A stretch of 64,000 bases of DNA from Stutzerimonas stutzeri. GTDB lineage: Bacteria > Pseudomonadota > Gammaproteobacteria > Pseudomonadales > Pseudomonadaceae. The stretch covers positions 1-64,000 of the forward strand of contig NZ_POUL01000007.1 of assembly GCF_002890895.1 (NCBI RefSeq), given 5' to 3'. Positions 1 to 9,927 of the stretch are shown here, one piece after another. Under the pieces are notes generated by a model. That model was not told the origin of the DNA and ran no database searches. It saw only the letters and a list, made by a program, of their open reading frames with translations. Position 1 is the stretch's first letter; every line of letters begins with the position of its first letter. The translations under genes and the position numbers were made by a program.

Positions 1-108
1 TCCGGAAAACAAATCGTCTGTGCAGCGATGCGCAAGCTGCTGCACATCGCCTATGGGGTACTTAAATCGGGCCAGCGTTTCGACCCTCAACTGGCCCTTG
101 CTCGGTAA
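1..108 (+). mobile_element. 3' end of an IS110-family transposase (cut by window edge)
   Basis: Frame 1 from the first base is open for 35 codons and stops at TAA 106-108. The peptide contains AAMRKLLHIAYGVLKSG, which resembles the C-terminal end of IS110/IS116/IS902 transposases (DEDD-type enzymes acting with a catalytic serine). Only the last part of the Transposase_20 region is present; the rest lies upstream of the window. Bases 109-133 are probably the IS right end, because the conserved PHA-associated gene ends at 134. No terminal inverted repeat can be checked without the other end. The family call rests on the short peptide alone. Confidence 0.7.
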
Positions 109-133
109 TGGGGAAGACGGTATCTACGCTACC

Positions 134-412
134 TCAGGCCTGCAGCGCCTTGTCCAGCGCACGCTCGATCTGCGCCTGAACACTGGCGCCCATGGCCGAC
201 ATCAGCAGGCCGAGGTTGAGCAACACGCGCACACGGTCTTCCTCGACCTCGATGCGGCCGTCCGCGCCGCTGCGGCGCACTTCCAGTACGTCACCTTGCC
301 ACTCGCAGCGCACGCCGAAATCGCGCTCCAGCTTCGCCGCCAGCTGCTCGGCCTTCACACGAGCGGCGTCCCGGCCAAGGCTGTGGTTGCGCTCGACGAT
401 GATGCGGGCCAT
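134..412 (-). CDS. Polyhydroxyalkanoic acid system (PHA granule-associated) family protein
   Basis: A 92-residue soluble protein starting MARIIVERNHSLG. It matches the small family annotated as polyhydroxyalkanoic acid system protein, which in Pseudomonas sits between the pha genes and ubiE. Basic and acidic residues alternate, and no signal peptide or membrane segment is seen. The biochemical role is not established; a granule or membrane-interface role is inferred from family name and location. It is divergent from ubiE across 163 bp. The pha genes expected upstream are replaced at the window edge by an IS end, so the locus may have been interrupted there. Confidence 0.75.
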   Translation of the reverse strand: MARIIVERNHSLGRDAARVKAEQLAAKLERDFGVRCEWQGDVLEVRRSGADGRIEVEEDRVRVLLNLGLLMSAMGASVQAQIERALDKALQA

Positions 413-575
413 GGCGACTCCGGACTGCTACTAAAAAGGCGCGCACTATAACAGCTGCCCAGCTGCCAGCCTGCCTCCGGTCAGCCATAGGCTGCGCTGA
501 CTTGCCGCTCGCGGCTTGGCGCTCGACGATGCTTTTAGGTTTAGAATGCGAGCACATTCTTCCGGTGACAGTGAC

Positions 576-1346
576 ATGACCGATCCCCGCAAAGAGCGTG
601 ATGCAGAAGCCACCACCCACTTCGGCTACAAGAACGTACCGGAGAGCGAAAAAGCGCAAAAGGTGGCCGAGGTATTCCATTCTGTAGCCGCCAAATACGA
701 CCTGATGAACGACCTGATGTCCGGTGGCGTGCATCGCCTCTGGAAGCGCTTCACCATCGAGCTGTCCGGTGTCCGCCACGGCAATCGCGTGCTGGATATC
801 GCCGGCGGCACCGGCGACCTGGCACGCCAGTTCTCGCGCATCGTCGGCCCGACTGGCGAAGTGGTGCTTGCCGATATCAACGCCTCGATGCTCAAGGTCG
901 GCCGTGACCGTCTGCTGGACAAGGGCGTGGCCGACAACGTCAAGTTCGTCCAGGCCGATGCCGAGAAGCTGCCGTTCCCGGACAACCATTTCGATGTGGT
1001 CACCATCGCCTTCGGCCTGCGCAACGTGACGCACAAGGAAGACGCCATCGCCTCCATGCTGCGCGTGCTGAAGCCCGGCGGTCGCCTGCTGGTTCTGGAG
1101 TTTTCCAAACCGACCAACCAGCTGTTTTCCAAAGCCTACGACGCCTACTCGTTCAGCCTTCTGCCGATGATGGGCAAGCTGATTACCAACGACTCCGAGA
1201 GCTATCGCTACCTGGCCGAGTCGATCCGCATGCATCCGGATCAGGAAACCCTTAAAGCCATGATGGCCGACGCCGGATTCGAGCGCGTCACTTACCACAA
1301 CATGACCGGCGGCATCGTCGCTCTGCACCGCGGCATCAAGCCCTGA
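576..1346 (+). CDS. ubiE: Ubiquinone/menaquinone biosynthesis C-methyltransferase UbiE
   Basis: SAM-dependent C-methyltransferase of the ubiquinone pathway, methylating the 2-polyprenyl-6-methoxy-benzoquinol ring. The chosen start gives 256 residues ([18 protein letters not shown]), the usual length; an upstream in-frame start at 516 would add 20 atypical residues. The SAM-binding motif [13 protein letters not shown] lies near residues 71-83 and the UbiE signature [18 protein letters not shown] near 21-38. Its TGA overlaps the ubiJ start as TGATG, so translation is probably coupled through ubiJ to ubiB. Confidence 0.97.
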   Translation: MTDPRKERDAEATTHFGYKNVPESEKAQKVAEVFHSVAAKYDLMNDLMSGGVHRLWKRFTIELSGVRHGNRVLDIAGGTGDLARQFSRIVGPTGEVVLADINASMLKVGRDRLLDKGVADNVKFVQADAEKLPFPDNHFDVVTIAFGLRNVTHKEDAIASMLRVLKPGGRLLVLEFSKPTNQLFSKAYDAYSFSLLPMMGKLITNDSESYRYLAESIRMHPDQETLKAMMADAGFERVTYHNMTGGIVALHRGIKP

Positions 1347-1969
1347 TGTTGCGCGCTGCCCTGCTGGCCGGCGCCGAGCGCGGCCTCAATGGCGTGTTGC
1401 GTCTGGACCCGACCGCCTTGCCGCGGCTGGCCAAGCTCAGCGGTCAGATCATAGAAATCGACTGCACGGCACCGGCGTGGAAGGTCTTCGTCCTGGCCGA
1501 TGCCGATGGGCTGCGGTTGGCAACGCAATGGGGCAGCGAACCGGATTGCCGCCTGCGCGCTTCCGCCACGGATCTGCTGCGCCTGGCGACAAGCCGCAAC
1601 AAGACAGCGATCCTGCATGGTCCGGATGTCGAAATTGACGGCGACAGCGGTGTGCTGATGAGCCTCGCCGAAGTGCTGCAGGATCTCGAGCTGGACTGGG
1701 AGTACGAGGTGTCGCGCTGGCTGGGTCCGGTCGGTGCGCATCTGCTCGGCTCCAGCGTTCGGCGTCAATCCGAATGGTTGCGACAAAGCGCTGACAGCCT
1801 GCAGCAGAACTTGGCTGAATACCTCGGCGAAGAATCACGCGCGCTGGTCGGCACAGCCGAAGCTGAAACGCGCTTCGCTGAACTCGACCGCCTCAAGCTC
1901 GACCTCGACCGCCTCGACGCCCGCATCGAGCGGCTCACCCACTTCCAGAAACCAGACCGATCCGAATGA
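1346..1969 (+). CDS. ubiJ: Ubiquinone biosynthesis accessory factor UbiJ (SCP2 domain)
   Basis: A 207-residue protein between ubiE and ubiB, the conserved place of ubiJ. The N-terminal half (about 10-115) looks like the SCP2 sterol-carrier lipid-binding domain. The C-terminal 60 residues are charged and heptad-like ([18 protein letters not shown]), predicting a coiled coil. UbiJ with UbiK organises the soluble Ubi complex and binds isoprenoid intermediates. It overlaps ubiE by one base and ubiB by four (ATGA). Sequence conservation in this family is low, so position in the operon is the main support. Confidence 0.92.
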   Translation: MLRAALLAGAERGLNGVLRLDPTALPRLAKLSGQIIEIDCTAPAWKVFVLADADGLRLATQWGSEPDCRLRASATDLLRLATSRNKTAILHGPDVEIDGDSGVLMSLAEVLQDLELDWEYEVSRWLGPVGAHLLGSSVRRQSEWLRQSADSLQQNLAEYLGEESRALVGTAEAETRFAELDRLKLDLDRLDARIERLTHFQKPDRSE

Positions 1970-3576
1970 AGCTGTTCGCCGCGGCTCGCCGCCTGTTTCG
2001 CATCCTGCTGGTGGTGATCCGCTACCGCCTGGACGACATCATTCTTGACCTGCCGATGCCGTGGTGGCTGCGCGCGACCAGTTACCTGCTGCCATGGCGC
2101 TGGCTGCCACGCCGGCGCACCGAGCTCTCTCGAGGCGCTCGCCTGCGCCTGGCACTGGAGGGTCTGGGGCCAATCTTCATCAAGTTCGGCCAGATTCTTT
2201 CGACCCGACGCGATCTCCTGCCGCTCGACATCGCCGAAGAGCTGGCCATGCTTCAGGATCGGGTACCGCCATTCGACTCGGCAGTCGCCACAGCGCTCAT
2301 CGAGCGGGAGCTGGGCGCTCCGGTGGGCGAGGTGTTCGCCCGGTTCGACAGCAAGCCATTGGCGTCCGCCTCCGTCGCCCAAGTGCATGCGGCCAAACTG
2401 CGCAGCGGCGAAGAGGTGGTGGTAAAAGTGGTGCGGCCGAACCTTCGCCCAATCATCAGCCAGGACATTGCCTGGCTGTTCCTGCTCGCGAAAACCGCCG
2501 AGCGTGCATCGAACGAGGCGCGCCGCCTGCACCTGGTTGAAGTGGTCGACGACTACGCCAAGACCATCTACGACGAACTCGATCTGTTGCGCGAGGCGGC
2601 CAACGCCAGCCAGCTCAAGCGCAACTTCCAGGGTTCGCCGCTGCTCTACGTCCCTCAGGTTTATTGGGATTACTGCCGCCCGCAGGTTCTGGTAATGGAG
2701 CGTATCTACGGCGTGCCGGTGACCGACATGAAGCGCCTGGCCGAGCAGCGCACCGACATGAAACAGCTGGCCGAGCGCGGCGTGGAGATCTTCTTCACCC
2801 AGGTCTTCCGCGACAGCTTCTTCCATGCCGACATGCACCCCGGCAACATCTTCGTCAGCACGCATCAGCCATGGAACCCGCAGTACATCGCGGTGGACTT
2901 CGGCATCGTCGGCAGCCTTACTCCAGAAGATCAGGACTACCTGGCGCGCAACCTGATGGCGTTCTTCCGGCGCGACTACCGCAAGGTGGCGCAGCTACAC
3001 ATCGATTCGGGCTGGGTCCCGGCGGAGACCAAGGTCAACGAATTCGAGGCGGCGATCCGTACGGTCTGCGAGCCGATCTTCGAAAAACCCTTGAAGGACA
3101 TTTCGTTCGGCCAGTTGCTGGTGCGCCTGTTCCAGGTCGCCCGCCGCTTCAACATGGAGGTCCAGCCGCAGCTGGTGCTGCTACAGAAGACGCTGCTGAA
3201 CATCGAAGGCCTGGGTCGCGAGCTCTATCCGGAACTGGATCTGTGGGCCACGGGCCAGCCATACCTTGAGCGCTGGATGCGCGAACGGATGAGCCCCAAG
3301 CAGTTGCTGAAGAACGCCCAGGCGCAGATCGAACAGCTGCCGCACCTGGCCGGCATGACCCGCGAACTGCTCGAGCGCATGTCGGGGCCCCATGCGAATA
3401 ACCTGCCGCCGCCCTGGCGCGAGCACCATCACCACTGGCCACTGCGTCTGGTTGGCGCGGCACTGCTAGCCGGAGGCGCCACGCTGGCTGCAGCCGCTGA
3501 AAGCCTTTCCGCGCTGGCGACTTGGCCTGCCTGGTTGATGCTGGCGGCCGGCATCTACATCGTGGTGCGCCGATAG
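1966..3576 (+). CDS. ubiB: Ubiquinone biosynthesis regulatory protein kinase UbiB
   Basis: A 536-residue ABC1/ADCK-type atypical kinase with ATPase activity needed for ubiquinone synthesis. The family KxGQ signature appears as KFGQ at residues 73-76 before the kinase core. A DFG metal-binding motif lies in [10 protein letters not shown] near 309-318, preceded by [10 protein letters not shown], the ABC1 catalytic loop. Two hydrophobic segments at about 495-536 should anchor it in the inner membrane. It starts inside the end of ubiJ (ATGA overlap) and ends 49 bp before hisI. Confidence 0.96.
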   Translation: MKLFAAARRLFRILLVVIRYRLDDIILDLPMPWWLRATSYLLPWRWLPRRRTELSRGARLRLALEGLGPIFIKFGQILSTRRDLLPLDIAEELAMLQDRVPPFDSAVATALIERELGAPVGEVFARFDSKPLASASVAQVHAAKLRSGEEVVVKVVRPNLRPIISQDIAWLFLLAKTAERASNEARRLHLVEVVDDYAKTIYDELDLLREAANASQLKRNFQGSPLLYVPQVYWDYCRPQVLVMERIYGVPVTDMKRLAEQRTDMKQLAERGVEIFFTQVFRDSFFHADMHPGNIFVSTHQPWNPQYIAVDFGIVGSLTPEDQDYLARNLMAFFRRDYRKVAQLHIDSGWVPAETKVNEFEAAIRTVCEPIFEKPLKDISFGQLLVRLFQVARRFNMEVQPQLVLLQKTLLNIEGLGRELYPELDLWATGQPYLERWMRERMSPKQLLKNAQAQIEQLPHLAGMTRELLERMSGPHANNLPPPWREHHHHWPLRLVGAALLAGGATLAAAAESLSALATWPAWLMLAAGIYIVVRR

Positions 3577-3625
3577 CCAGCGGTCGGGCAGGCTGGCACA
3601 CTGCGCGTACAGAGGGGAGAATCCG

Positions 3626-4021
3626 ATGAACTGGCTGGACCAAATCAACTGGAACGAAGACGGGCTGGTACCGGCGATTGCCCAGGACCATCAGACCGGT
3701 CGCATCCTGATGATGGCCTGGATGAACCGCGAAGCGCTGGAGCTGACGGCCGTGGAGAACCGCGCCATCTATTGGTCACGTTCGCGTGGCAAGCTGTGGC
3801 GCAAGGGCGAGGAATCCGGTCATGTGCAGAAGCTTCACGAGCTGCGTCTGGACTGCGACGCCGATGTCATCGTGCTGATGGTCGAGCAGGTCGGCGGCAT
3901 CGCCTGTCATACCGGACGCGAGAGCTGCTTCTACCGCGTCTTCGAGAATGGCGATTGGAAAACCGTCGAACCGGTCCTTAAAGACCCGCAGGCGATATAC
4001 GCGGAGCTCACACATGAGTGA
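3626..4021 (+). CDS. hisI: Phosphoribosyl-AMP cyclohydrolase HisI
   Basis: Third step of histidine synthesis, opening the adenine ring of PR-AMP; a zinc enzyme. At 131 residues it is the stand-alone form, not the HisIE fusion of enterobacteria. Diagnostic segments are [19 protein letters not shown], the metal-site stretch [19 protein letters not shown] and the terminal ESCFYR. A purine-rich GGGGAGA lies about 8 bases before the ATG. It overlaps hisE by 8 bp, so the two consecutive enzymes are coupled. Confidence 0.97.
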   Translation: MNWLDQINWNEDGLVPAIAQDHQTGRILMMAWMNREALELTAVENRAIYWSRSRGKLWRKGEESGHVQKLHELRLDCDADVIVLMVEQVGGIACHTGRESCFYRVFENGDWKTVEPVLKDPQAIYAELTHE

Positions 4022-4346
4022 TACCTTTTCCCGTCTGGCTGAGGTGCTGGAAGCCCGCAAAGGCGCCGCGGCAGACAGCTCCTATGTGGCCAGCCTCTAC
4101 CATAAGGGACTCAACAAGATTCTCGAAAAGGTCGGCGAAGAGTCGGTGGAAACCATACTGGCGGCAAAGGATGCTGCAGCCAGCGGTGACGCCAGCGACC
4201 TGATCTACGAAACCGCCGACCTCTGGTTTCACAGCCTGGTGATGCTGGCTGCGCTGGATCAGCACCCACAGGCGGTTCTCGACGAACTCGACCGGCGGTT
4301 CGGTCTCTCTGGGCACGCGGAAAAAGCCGCTCGCCCGCAATCCTGA
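4014..4346 (+). CDS. hisE: Phosphoribosyl-ATP pyrophosphatase HisE
   Basis: Second step of histidine synthesis, hydrolysing PR-ATP to PR-AMP and pyrophosphate. The start at [16 protein letters not shown] gives 110 residues, the usual size; an earlier in-frame start at 3948 lies inside hisI and is unlikely. The MazG-like all-alpha motif [15 protein letters not shown] is clear. It follows hisI with an 8-bp overlap and precedes tatA by 24 bp, the standard Pseudomonas order. Confidence 0.97.
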   Translation: MSDTFSRLAEVLEARKGAAADSSYVASLYHKGLNKILEKVGEESVETILAAKDAAASGDASDLIYETADLWFHSLVMLAALDQHPQAVLDELDRRFGLSGHAEKAARPQS

Positions 4347-4370
4347 AAACAACTTTCGGAGTACTGCAGC

Positions 4371-4601
4371 ATGGGTTTTGGTGGAATCAGCGTCTGGCAA
4401 CTCCTGATCGTTTTGCTCATCGTGGTCATGCTTTTTGGCACCAAGCGCCTCAAGGGCATGGGCTCGGATCTGGGCGATGCGATCAAGGGGTTCCGCAAGT
4501 CCATGGGCACCGATGAGGAAAAACCCGGTGTTGATGAGAAACAAAACCACACCATCGATGCCGAGGCCCGCAAGGTCGAAGAACCGACGAAGAAGAACTG
4601 A
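4371..4601 (+). CDS. tatA: Sec-independent protein translocase subunit TatA
   Basis: Pore-forming subunit of the twin-arginine translocase, which exports folded proteins. At 76 residues it has the TatA plan: one N-terminal membrane helix (about 5-22), the hinge [21 protein letters not shown], an amphipathic helix and a charged C-terminal tail. An upstream purine-rich stretch (TTTCGGAG) is a plausible ribosome site. It is the first of tatA-tatB-tatC, with 6 bp to tatB. Confidence 0.96.
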   Translation: MGFGGISVWQLLIVLLIVVMLFGTKRLKGMGSDLGDAIKGFRKSMGTDEEKPGVDEKQNHTIDAEARKVEEPTKKN

Positions 4602-4607
4602 GGCGCC

Positions 4608-4997
4608 ATGTTCGATATCGGTTTCACCGAACTGCTGCTGATCGGCCTGGTTGCGCTATTCGTACTTGGCCCGGAGCGGCTTCCCGGTGCCGTGCGTACC
4701 GCTGGCCTGTGGATCGGCCGGGCCAAGCGCAGCTTTGCCAACATCAAGTCGGAGGTCGAGCGCGAGATTGGCGCCGACGAGATTCGTCGCCAGCTGCATA
4801 ACGAACGCATCCTCGACCTCGAGCGCGAAATGAAGCATAGCATCATGCCCAGTTCGCCCAGCACCAACAGCACGCCGTCCCCGCAATCAGCCACACCGCC
4901 ACCGGATGCCAGCCATCTCGAAGACGCAGCGCCCGCTGAAGCCAAACCCGCCGATACGGCGCCCGTACCTCGCCCGGACAAATCGCCTGAGCCATGA
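4608..4997 (+). CDS. tatB: Sec-independent protein translocase subunit TatB
   Basis: Forms the Tat substrate receptor complex with TatC. The 129-residue protein starts [21 protein letters not shown], the typical TatB membrane helix with its conserved Glu at position 8. The hinge reads GPERLP, then an amphipathic helix follows. The last 45 residues are rich in Pro, Ser and Ala and poorly conserved, as usual. It overlaps tatC by 4 bp. Confidence 0.96.
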   Translation: MFDIGFTELLLIGLVALFVLGPERLPGAVRTAGLWIGRAKRSFANIKSEVEREIGADEIRRQLHNERILDLEREMKHSIMPSSPSTNSTPSPQSATPPPDASHLEDAAPAEAKPADTAPVPRPDKSPEP

Positions 4998-5797
4998 GCA
5001 ATACTTCCACTGATGACCAGGAAATGCCGCTGGTTGCCCACCTGACAGAATTGCGCAAGCGCCTGCTGCGCTGTGTGGTGGCCATCCTGTTGCTGTTTGG
5101 CGGGTTGTTCTACTTCTCGCAGCAGATTTATGCGTTGGTGGCCGCGCCTCTGCGCGCCTACCTGCCGGAAGGCGCAACGATGATCGCCACTGGCGTGGCC
5201 TCGCCGTTCCTGACGCCGTTCAAGCTGACCATGATGGTCGCTCTGTTCCTGTCGATGCCGGTCATCCTGCATCAGATCTGGAGCTTCATTGCCCCCGGTC
5301 TGTACAAGCATGAAAAACGCGTAGCGGTGCCCTTGCTGATCTCCAGCATCTTTCTGTTCTACGGCGGTATGGCCTTCGCCTACTTCGTGGTGTTCCCCAT
5401 CATGTTTGGCTTCTTTGCCAGCGTGACACCTGAAGGTGTGGCGATGATGACCGACATTGGTCAGTACTTGGATTTCGTCCTGACGTTGTTCTTCGCCTTT
5501 GGTGTGGCCTTCGAGATTCCGGTGGCGACCTTTCTGCTGATCTGGGTAGGAATCGTCGATGTCGCGACCTTGCGCAAGAGCCGTCCCTACGTTGTGGTCG
5601 GCTGCTTTGTCGTCGGCATGGTGTTGACGCCACCTGACGTGTTCTCACAGGCATTGCTCGCCGTGCCCATGTGGATACTGTTCGAGGCCGGTCTGATCTG
5701 CGGCAGCATGGTGAAGAAGCGCGAAGAGGAATTTCGCGGCGACGCCGATAGCAGCGAGCCTCACCCCGGCGACCAGCCGCCCGCTTCACGTCCGTGA
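4994..5797 (+). CDS. tatC: Sec-independent protein translocase subunit TatC
   Basis: Core receptor of the Tat system, binding the RR signal peptide. The 267-residue protein has about six hydrophobic segments and the N-terminal cytoplasmic signature [14 protein letters not shown]. Periplasmic loop residues around [19 protein letters not shown] match the family. The tail after residue 240 is charged and variable. It starts in the tatB stop region (ATGA) and its TGA overlaps the rsmE GTG as GTGA. Confidence 0.96.
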   Translation: MSNTSTDDQEMPLVAHLTELRKRLLRCVVAILLLFGGLFYFSQQIYALVAAPLRAYLPEGATMIATGVASPFLTPFKLTMMVALFLSMPVILHQIWSFIAPGLYKHEKRVAVPLLISSIFLFYGGMAFAYFVVFPIMFGFFASVTPEGVAMMTDIGQYLDFVLTLFFAFGVAFEIPVATFLLIWVGIVDVATLRKSRPYVVVGCFVVGMVLTPPDVFSQALLAVPMWILFEAGLICGSMVKKREEEFRGDADSSEPHPGDQPPASRP

Positions 5798-6501
5798 ACC
5801 TGTTGCTGCTAGAGGCTGCCGACTTCGTCGCCGCCGATCGGGTAATCCTGCGTGACCGGCGCCTGAAGCACCTCCAGGAAGTTCACCGCGCGGAGGCGGG
5901 CGAATCCCTGCGGGTCGGGCTGTTAGGCGGGCAGATGGGCCGGGGGCACCTGCTACGTCTGGATGCCCAGGAAGCGGAACTTGAGGTCCAGCTGCAGCAG
6001 GCACCACCCGCCAAGTTGCCCGTAACGCTGCTGTTGGCCTTGCCTCGACCAAAGATGCTGCGCCGAGTGCTACAGACAGTCGCCAGCATGGGCGTGCCCC
6101 GGCTTGTACTGCTCAATAGCTATCGCGTGGAAAAGAGCTTTTGGCAGACCCCGTTTCTTGAGCCCCAGGCCATCCGCGAACAGCTGCTGCTGGGTTTGGA
6201 GCAAGCCCGCGATACCCTGTTGCCTGAGGTCATCATCGAGAAGCGCTTCAAACCTTTCGTCGAGGACCGTCTGCCACAGCTGGTCGCCGGCACTCGGGGC
6301 CTGGTCGGTCACCCAGGTGAATACCCTCCCTGCCCGCGCGCGCTGAGCGAACCGGTGACACTCGCCATCGGTCCCGAAGGCGGCTGGATACCCTATGAAA
6401 TTGAGAAGCTGACCGAAGCAGGGCTTCAGCCCGTGCAGCTTGGCGATCGCATTCTTCGCGTTGAGACCGCTGTCAGCGCCTTGCTGGCGCGCCTGTTCTG
6501 A
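5794..6501 (+). CDS. rsmE: 16S rRNA (uracil(1498)-N(3))-methyltransferase RsmE
   Basis: SPOUT-class enzyme that methylates N3 of U1498 in helix 44 of 16S rRNA. The 235-residue product has the knot-forming SAM motifs LAIGPEGGW near residues 189-197 and [18 protein letters not shown] at the C-terminus. The start is GTG at 5794, sharing bases with the tatC stop. No ATG nearby gives a better N-terminus, and the GTGA overlap supports this choice. Confidence 0.94.
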   Translation: MNLLLLEAADFVAADRVILRDRRLKHLQEVHRAEAGESLRVGLLGGQMGRGHLLRLDAQEAELEVQLQQAPPAKLPVTLLLALPRPKMLRRVLQTVASMGVPRLVLLNSYRVEKSFWQTPFLEPQAIREQLLLGLEQARDTLLPEVIIEKRFKPFVEDRLPQLVAGTRGLVGHPGEYPPCPRALSEPVTLAIGPEGGWIPYEIEKLTEAGLQPVQLGDRILRVETAVSALLARLF

Positions 6502-6602
6502 AGATTCGCTAGCCGAGATGCGAAGCAGTACCGATGAACGTAGCGCACGCAAGCGGTGCACACAGGTCAGAACCTGTGAACCCCTCAATCATAGTTGTAG
6601 CC

Positions 6603-7022
6603 ATGCGACCTTTGACCATAGATCTTCACCGCTTGGAGTACGCGCTGGAAAACCGTGATGCCAGTGAGCATTACCTGGACTTGGAGTCCGGCCAGATTCA
6701 GGCGGTTTTCCCGGGAGAAACCGTCCCGGGGGCCGACGAAAAATATGATGTGCAGGAGGATCGCTACCTGCATATCGAGCCACTCGGGCTGCCCCAGTCT
6801 ATTGCGATGCGTGAGGCGTTCCTGTTCACCCAGCATGACCCCAACGCCCACACCGTCCTCGCTCATGCTCTGCAAGGGCGCAAGCCGCTGCGAACCTTCG
6901 ATTTCAAGCTGGAAGACTTCCCGGATGTTCGCCAGGCCTGGCTGGACTACCAGACCGTCCAGCTACGCGAGTACGCAATAACCTGGTTGCACGATAACGG
7001 CCTCGAACCCTCAAGCCGCTGA
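6603..7022 (+). CDS. UPF0158 family protein
   Basis: A 139-residue acidic protein starting MRPLTIDLHRLEYALEN. It matches the UPF0158 family, recognised by the pattern of an N-terminal helix, a short beta region with YLDLESGQI, and a C-terminal helical stretch (FRKALEDFP-type; here FDFKLEDFPDVRQAW). An in-frame start at 6534 would add 23 residues without family resemblance. No catalytic function is known. It stands alone between rsmE and the convergent dtd gene. Confidence 0.75.
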   Translation: MRPLTIDLHRLEYALENRDASEHYLDLESGQIQAVFPGETVPGADEKYDVQEDRYLHIEPLGLPQSIAMREAFLFTQHDPNAHTVLAHALQGRKPLRTFDFKLEDFPDVRQAWLDYQTVQLREYAITWLHDNGLEPSSR

Positions 7023-7048
7023 CCGCACCTGACCCTGGCGTCGTAACC

Positions 7049-7486
7049 TCAGGCCTCAAGCAGGAAGGTCACCGGCCCGTCGTTCTGCAGATACACCTGC
7101 ATATCGGCACCGAAGCGGCCGCAGGCGACTTTCGCGTGCTGCAGGCGCGCCTGAACGACAAGATAATCGTAGAGTTCTTCGCCAAGTGCCGGAGGGGCGG
7201 CGGTTGAGAAGCTCGGCCTCAGACCACTGCCTGTGTCTGCCGCCAAGGTGAATTGAGACACCAGCAACAAACCACCACTGACGTCTGACAGCGAGCGGTT
7301 CATCTTGCCGTTTTCATCGCTGAAGACCCGGTATCGCAGGAGTTTGTGCAAGAGCTTATCGGCATGCGCCCGATCATCTTCTCGCTCTACACCGACCAAC
7401 ACCAGCAGCCCCTGGTCAATCGAGCCGACCACCTCGTCCGCCACCTCGACCCGCGCCTGTCGCACGCGCTGGATCAATGCCTTCAT
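7049..7486 (-). CDS. dtd: D-aminoacyl-tRNA deacylase
   Basis: Removes D-amino acids (and glycine from tRNA-Ala) mischarged on tRNA. At 145 residues it has the family length. It contains [12 protein letters not shown] near residue 78, with the active-site Thr, and the Gly-cisPro motif in [10 protein letters not shown] at the C-terminus. Its ATG overlaps the TGA of pip (ATGA at 7483-7486 on the minus strand), so pip-dtd is a two-gene operon as in other Pseudomonas. Confidence 0.96.
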   Translation of the reverse strand: MKALIQRVRQARVEVADEVVGSIDQGLLVLVGVEREDDRAHADKLLHKLLRYRVFSDENGKMNRSLSDVSGGLLLVSQFTLAADTGSGLRPSFSTAAPPALGEELYDYLVVQARLQHAKVACGRFGADMQVYLQNDGPVTFLLEA

Positions 7487-8457
7487 CAGGCTTCCTCAGG
7501 AGGAAGGTCGAGCAGTCGTTGCGCTATATCGGCAGCAGTACGGACCAGCGCATCGCAGATGCCGGACTCGGAAGCCGAGTGCCCCGCTTCACGGATGATC
7601 TGCAGCTCGCTGTTGGTCCACGCCTCGTGGAGCGCCCAGGCGTTGTCCAGCGGGCAGATGACGTCGTAGCGGCCATGAACAATGATGCCTGGCAGGTGCG
7701 CGATCTTGTGCATGTCGCGCAAGAGCTGATCGGGCTCCAGAAAGGCCTGGTTCACGAAGTAATGACATTCGATACGTGCCATTGCGAGCGCGCGATGGGT
7801 ATCGGAGAAGCGGTCGACAACCTGGGTGTTTGGCCGCAAGGTGGCGGTACGCCCCTCCCAGCATGACCAGGCTTTGGCCGCATGCATCTGGGCGATCTGG
7901 TCGGTCCCAGTCAGGCGCTTGTGGTACGCCTGCATCAGGTCACCGCGCTCCTCCGGTGGAATCGGCGCAATGAAATCCTGCCAATAGTCCGGGAACAGTC
8001 GGCTGGCACCATCCTGATAAAACCACTCGAAGTCCTTCGGCCGGCAGAGAAAGATGCCCCGAAGGATCAGCGCATGCACGTGTTCTGGAAAAGCCTGGGC
8101 GTAAGCAAGTGAAAGGGTTGAGCCCCAGGAGCCGCCGAACAGCACCCACTTATCAACACCCAGGAATTCGCGGATGCGCTCCATGTCGGCGATCAGGTGC
8201 GCCGTGGTGTTATTTTCCAGGCTGGCGTGGGGGGTCGAGCGACCGCAACCACGCTGATCGAAGGTAATGATGCGGTAAAGGTTGGGGTCGAAGAAACGAC
8301 GACTCAACGCATCACAACCACCGCCTGGCCCACCGTGGACGAAGACCACAGGCAGGCCCTCCGGCGACCCACTCTCGTCGACGTAAAGCACATGCGGCGC
8401 TTCGACCGCCAGCTCATGTCGGGCGTAGGGTTTGATCTCCGGATACAAGGTTTGCAT
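7486..8457 (-). CDS. pip: Proline iminopeptidase
   Basis: Alpha/beta-hydrolase that releases N-terminal proline from peptides (S33 family). The start at [16 protein letters not shown] gives 323 residues, the usual length. The oxyanion motif HGGPGGG is at 41-47, and the nucleophile elbow GGSWGSTL places Ser at 110. An Asp and His follow near the C-terminus ([14 protein letters not shown]). The frame stays open further upstream but that extension is low-complexity and overlaps the 5' region of the divergent lipoprotein gene. Confidence 0.95.
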   Translation of the reverse strand: MQTLYPEIKPYARHELAVEAPHVLYVDESGSPEGLPVVFVHGGPGGGCDALSRRFFDPNLYRIITFDQRGCGRSTPHASLENNTTAHLIADMERIREFLGVDKWVLFGGSWGSTLSLAYAQAFPEHVHALILRGIFLCRPKDFEWFYQDGASRLFPDYWQDFIAPIPPEERGDLMQAYHKRLTGTDQIAQMHAAKAWSCWEGRTATLRPNTQVVDRFSDTHRALAMARIECHYFVNQAFLEPDQLLRDMHKIAHLPGIIVHGRYDVICPLDNAWALHEAWTNSELQIIREAGHSASESGICDALVRTAADIAQRLLDLPPEEA

Positions 8458-8536
8458 GGCACACTCCATGATCGGTGCGCGGGTCGCGAACCCGCCTGAC
8501 GTTTCCGGCATCATAACGAGGTTCGAGAGGTTAGGC

Positions 8537-8968
8537 ATGCCCGTATGGAAATTAGCTGCCGCGTTCGTGGCAGTAATGATAATGCTGGTCGGATGTGGTC
8601 GCGATGATCCAGAAGCTGCGCTGCTGGCGGCGGTTGAATCGCTGCAGGAAAGCATCGAAAACAAGGACACCTCAGAACTGATGGACCTCATCCACGACGA
8701 GTTCAGCGCCGACCGAGAGTTGGACCGGGACTGGGCACGACGCACGGCTGCCTTGATGTTCTTGCGTCACCGCAACGTGGCCGTCATCGCGCTTAATAGC
8801 CGAAGTTGGCTAGATCCAACCTACCCGGACAAAGGCTACAGCGAGGCACAGGTCGCACTGACCGGCGCTGAGGGCTGGCTACCGCAGCGCCTCGGGCACT
8901 ACGACGTGCGCCTCGAGTGGTGGCTTACGGACGGACAATGGCAGCTAGCGCGGTTGAATTGGGAATAG
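8537..8968 (+). CDS. Small predicted lipoprotein, function unknown
   Basis: A 143-residue protein with a lipoprotein signal: hydrophobic stretch to residue 19, then lipobox LVGC with Cys20. Asp-rich residues follow the Cys. The mature part has a helical start (LLAAVESLQESIENKDTSELM) and a beta-rich Trp-containing C-terminus ending in WWLTDGQWQLARLNWE, an NTF2/SnoaL-like pattern. I do not recognise a named family. Earlier in-frame starts overlap the pip promoter and lack a signal peptide. It is divergent from pip by 79 bp. Confidence 0.75.
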   Translation: MPVWKLAAAFVAVMIMLVGCGRDDPEAALLAAVESLQESIENKDTSELMDLIHDEFSADRELDRDWARRTAALMFLRHRNVAVIALNSRSWLDPTYPDKGYSEAQVALTGAEGWLPQRLGHYDVRLEWWLTDGQWQLARLNWE

Positions 8969-9018
8969 TAGGACCGCAGACTCGGGCGCGCAGTGAAGCC
9001 AACACATGCGCGACAATC

Positions 9019-9564
9019 TCAGCCCGCCTCGCCGCGCCAGATCAGCTCGCGGGTGTCATAGCCCCGCTTACGCGCTTCGTTGAGCAGCTTGTCGCGCGTA
9101 GCCGCGTCGATTTCTTTGTCTCGCGACAGTAGCCAGAGGTTGTCTCGGTCCGGGCTGCCGACCAGTGCGACGCTGTAGTCGTCGGCCAGATATAGGATCC
9201 AATAGTGACCCTTGGTCAGGCCTGGAAAAATATTGCTGAACCAATTGTCGAAGCGAACCCAGAGCTTATCTGTCTGGCCTTGCTGCTGCGGCACGGCCTC
9301 ACCGCGCGCATCTTGCTGCTCACCGTCTTCGGTTTCGCAACGATTGGTCACCGCCACACTGCCGTCGTCCTGCAGGCGGTAATTCGCCTGCGAACGCACA
9401 CAATTGCGCTGAAAGAACATCGGCAGGCGCGCCTGCTCGTACCAAGTGCCTTGATAGCGTTCCAGATTGACCTTGCCAGCGGTTTCCGGCCCGTCCGCAC
9501 TGCTACCGGCACCGGCGCATCCGGTGATCAGCAGTGCAGAAAAAAGCGCAACGCCCAGACGCAT
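9019..9564 (-). CDS. blc: Lipocalin family outer-membrane lipoprotein (Blc-like)
   Basis: Bacterial lipocalins bind lysophospholipid or fatty acid and respond to envelope stress. The 181-residue protein has a lipobox ending in TGC with Cys16 and the lipocalin signature GTWYEQARLP at about 39-48. The remaining beta-barrel motifs include YWILYLADDYSVALVG and DNLWLLSRD. The 9-bp gap to the small SmpA-like lipoprotein gene upstream suggests co-transcription. Cleavage after Gly15 is predicted from sequence, not proven. Confidence 0.92.
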   Translation of the reverse strand: MRLGVALFSALLITGCAGAGSSADGPETAGKVNLERYQGTWYEQARLPMFFQRNCVRSQANYRLQDDGSVAVTNRCETEDGEQQDARGEAVPQQQGQTDKLWVRFDNWFSNIFPGLTKGHYWILYLADDYSVALVGSPDRDNLWLLSRDKEIDAATRDKLLNEARKRGYDTRELIWRGEAG

Positions 9565-9573
9565 AGGGACTCC

Positions 9574-9828
9574 TTATTTCAGGCCTTGGCCCGAAAACAT
9601 CATGACTTTGTCACCAGCGAACTGGATGCTGATAAAACGGTTTTTCTGCCCCCAGGTACAGCTCGACATGCCTAGCGCGCCAGCACACTCGCCCGGTTTG
9701 CCTAGCAATTTTTCGACCTCGGCACGGGACATTCCCGCCTGCAGTTTGGCGAAGTTTTCCTGGGTGACCGGGCTGCACGCAGCCAATAGCACAACAGCAA
9801 CGATCAGCGATAAATAACGCAACGACAT
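9574..9828 (-). CDS. Small SmpA/OmlA-like lipoprotein
   Basis: An 84-residue lipoprotein with lipobox LAAC and Cys18. After the Cys comes ENFAKLQAGMSRAEVEKLLGKPGEC, the pattern of the BamE/SmpA-type fold (also found in DUF3862 proteins), then a short beta segment with two more Cys. It is too short to be BamE itself. It lies directly upstream of blc on the same strand with a 9-bp gap. An envelope role is inferred from the signal and fold only. Confidence 0.8.
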   Translation of the reverse strand: MSLRYLSLIVAVVLLAACSPVTQENFAKLQAGMSRAEVEKLLGKPGECAGALGMSSCTWGQKNRFISIQFAGDKVMMFSGQGLK

Positions 9829-9927
9829 GGCAGATTCCTTTATTCCGAGTCAGCGGCGGGCCTTGCTTGGCCTTGCCTTGCGGTAACAGATAGAAAACAA
9901 GCCGCCCAGGAAGGTTCCTCGGCAAAG

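Noticed and set aside
291-1328. A 345-codon open frame on the minus strand opposite ubiE
   Set aside because: High-GC antisense shadow of ubiE; His-, Val- and Gln-rich composition with no family resemblance.
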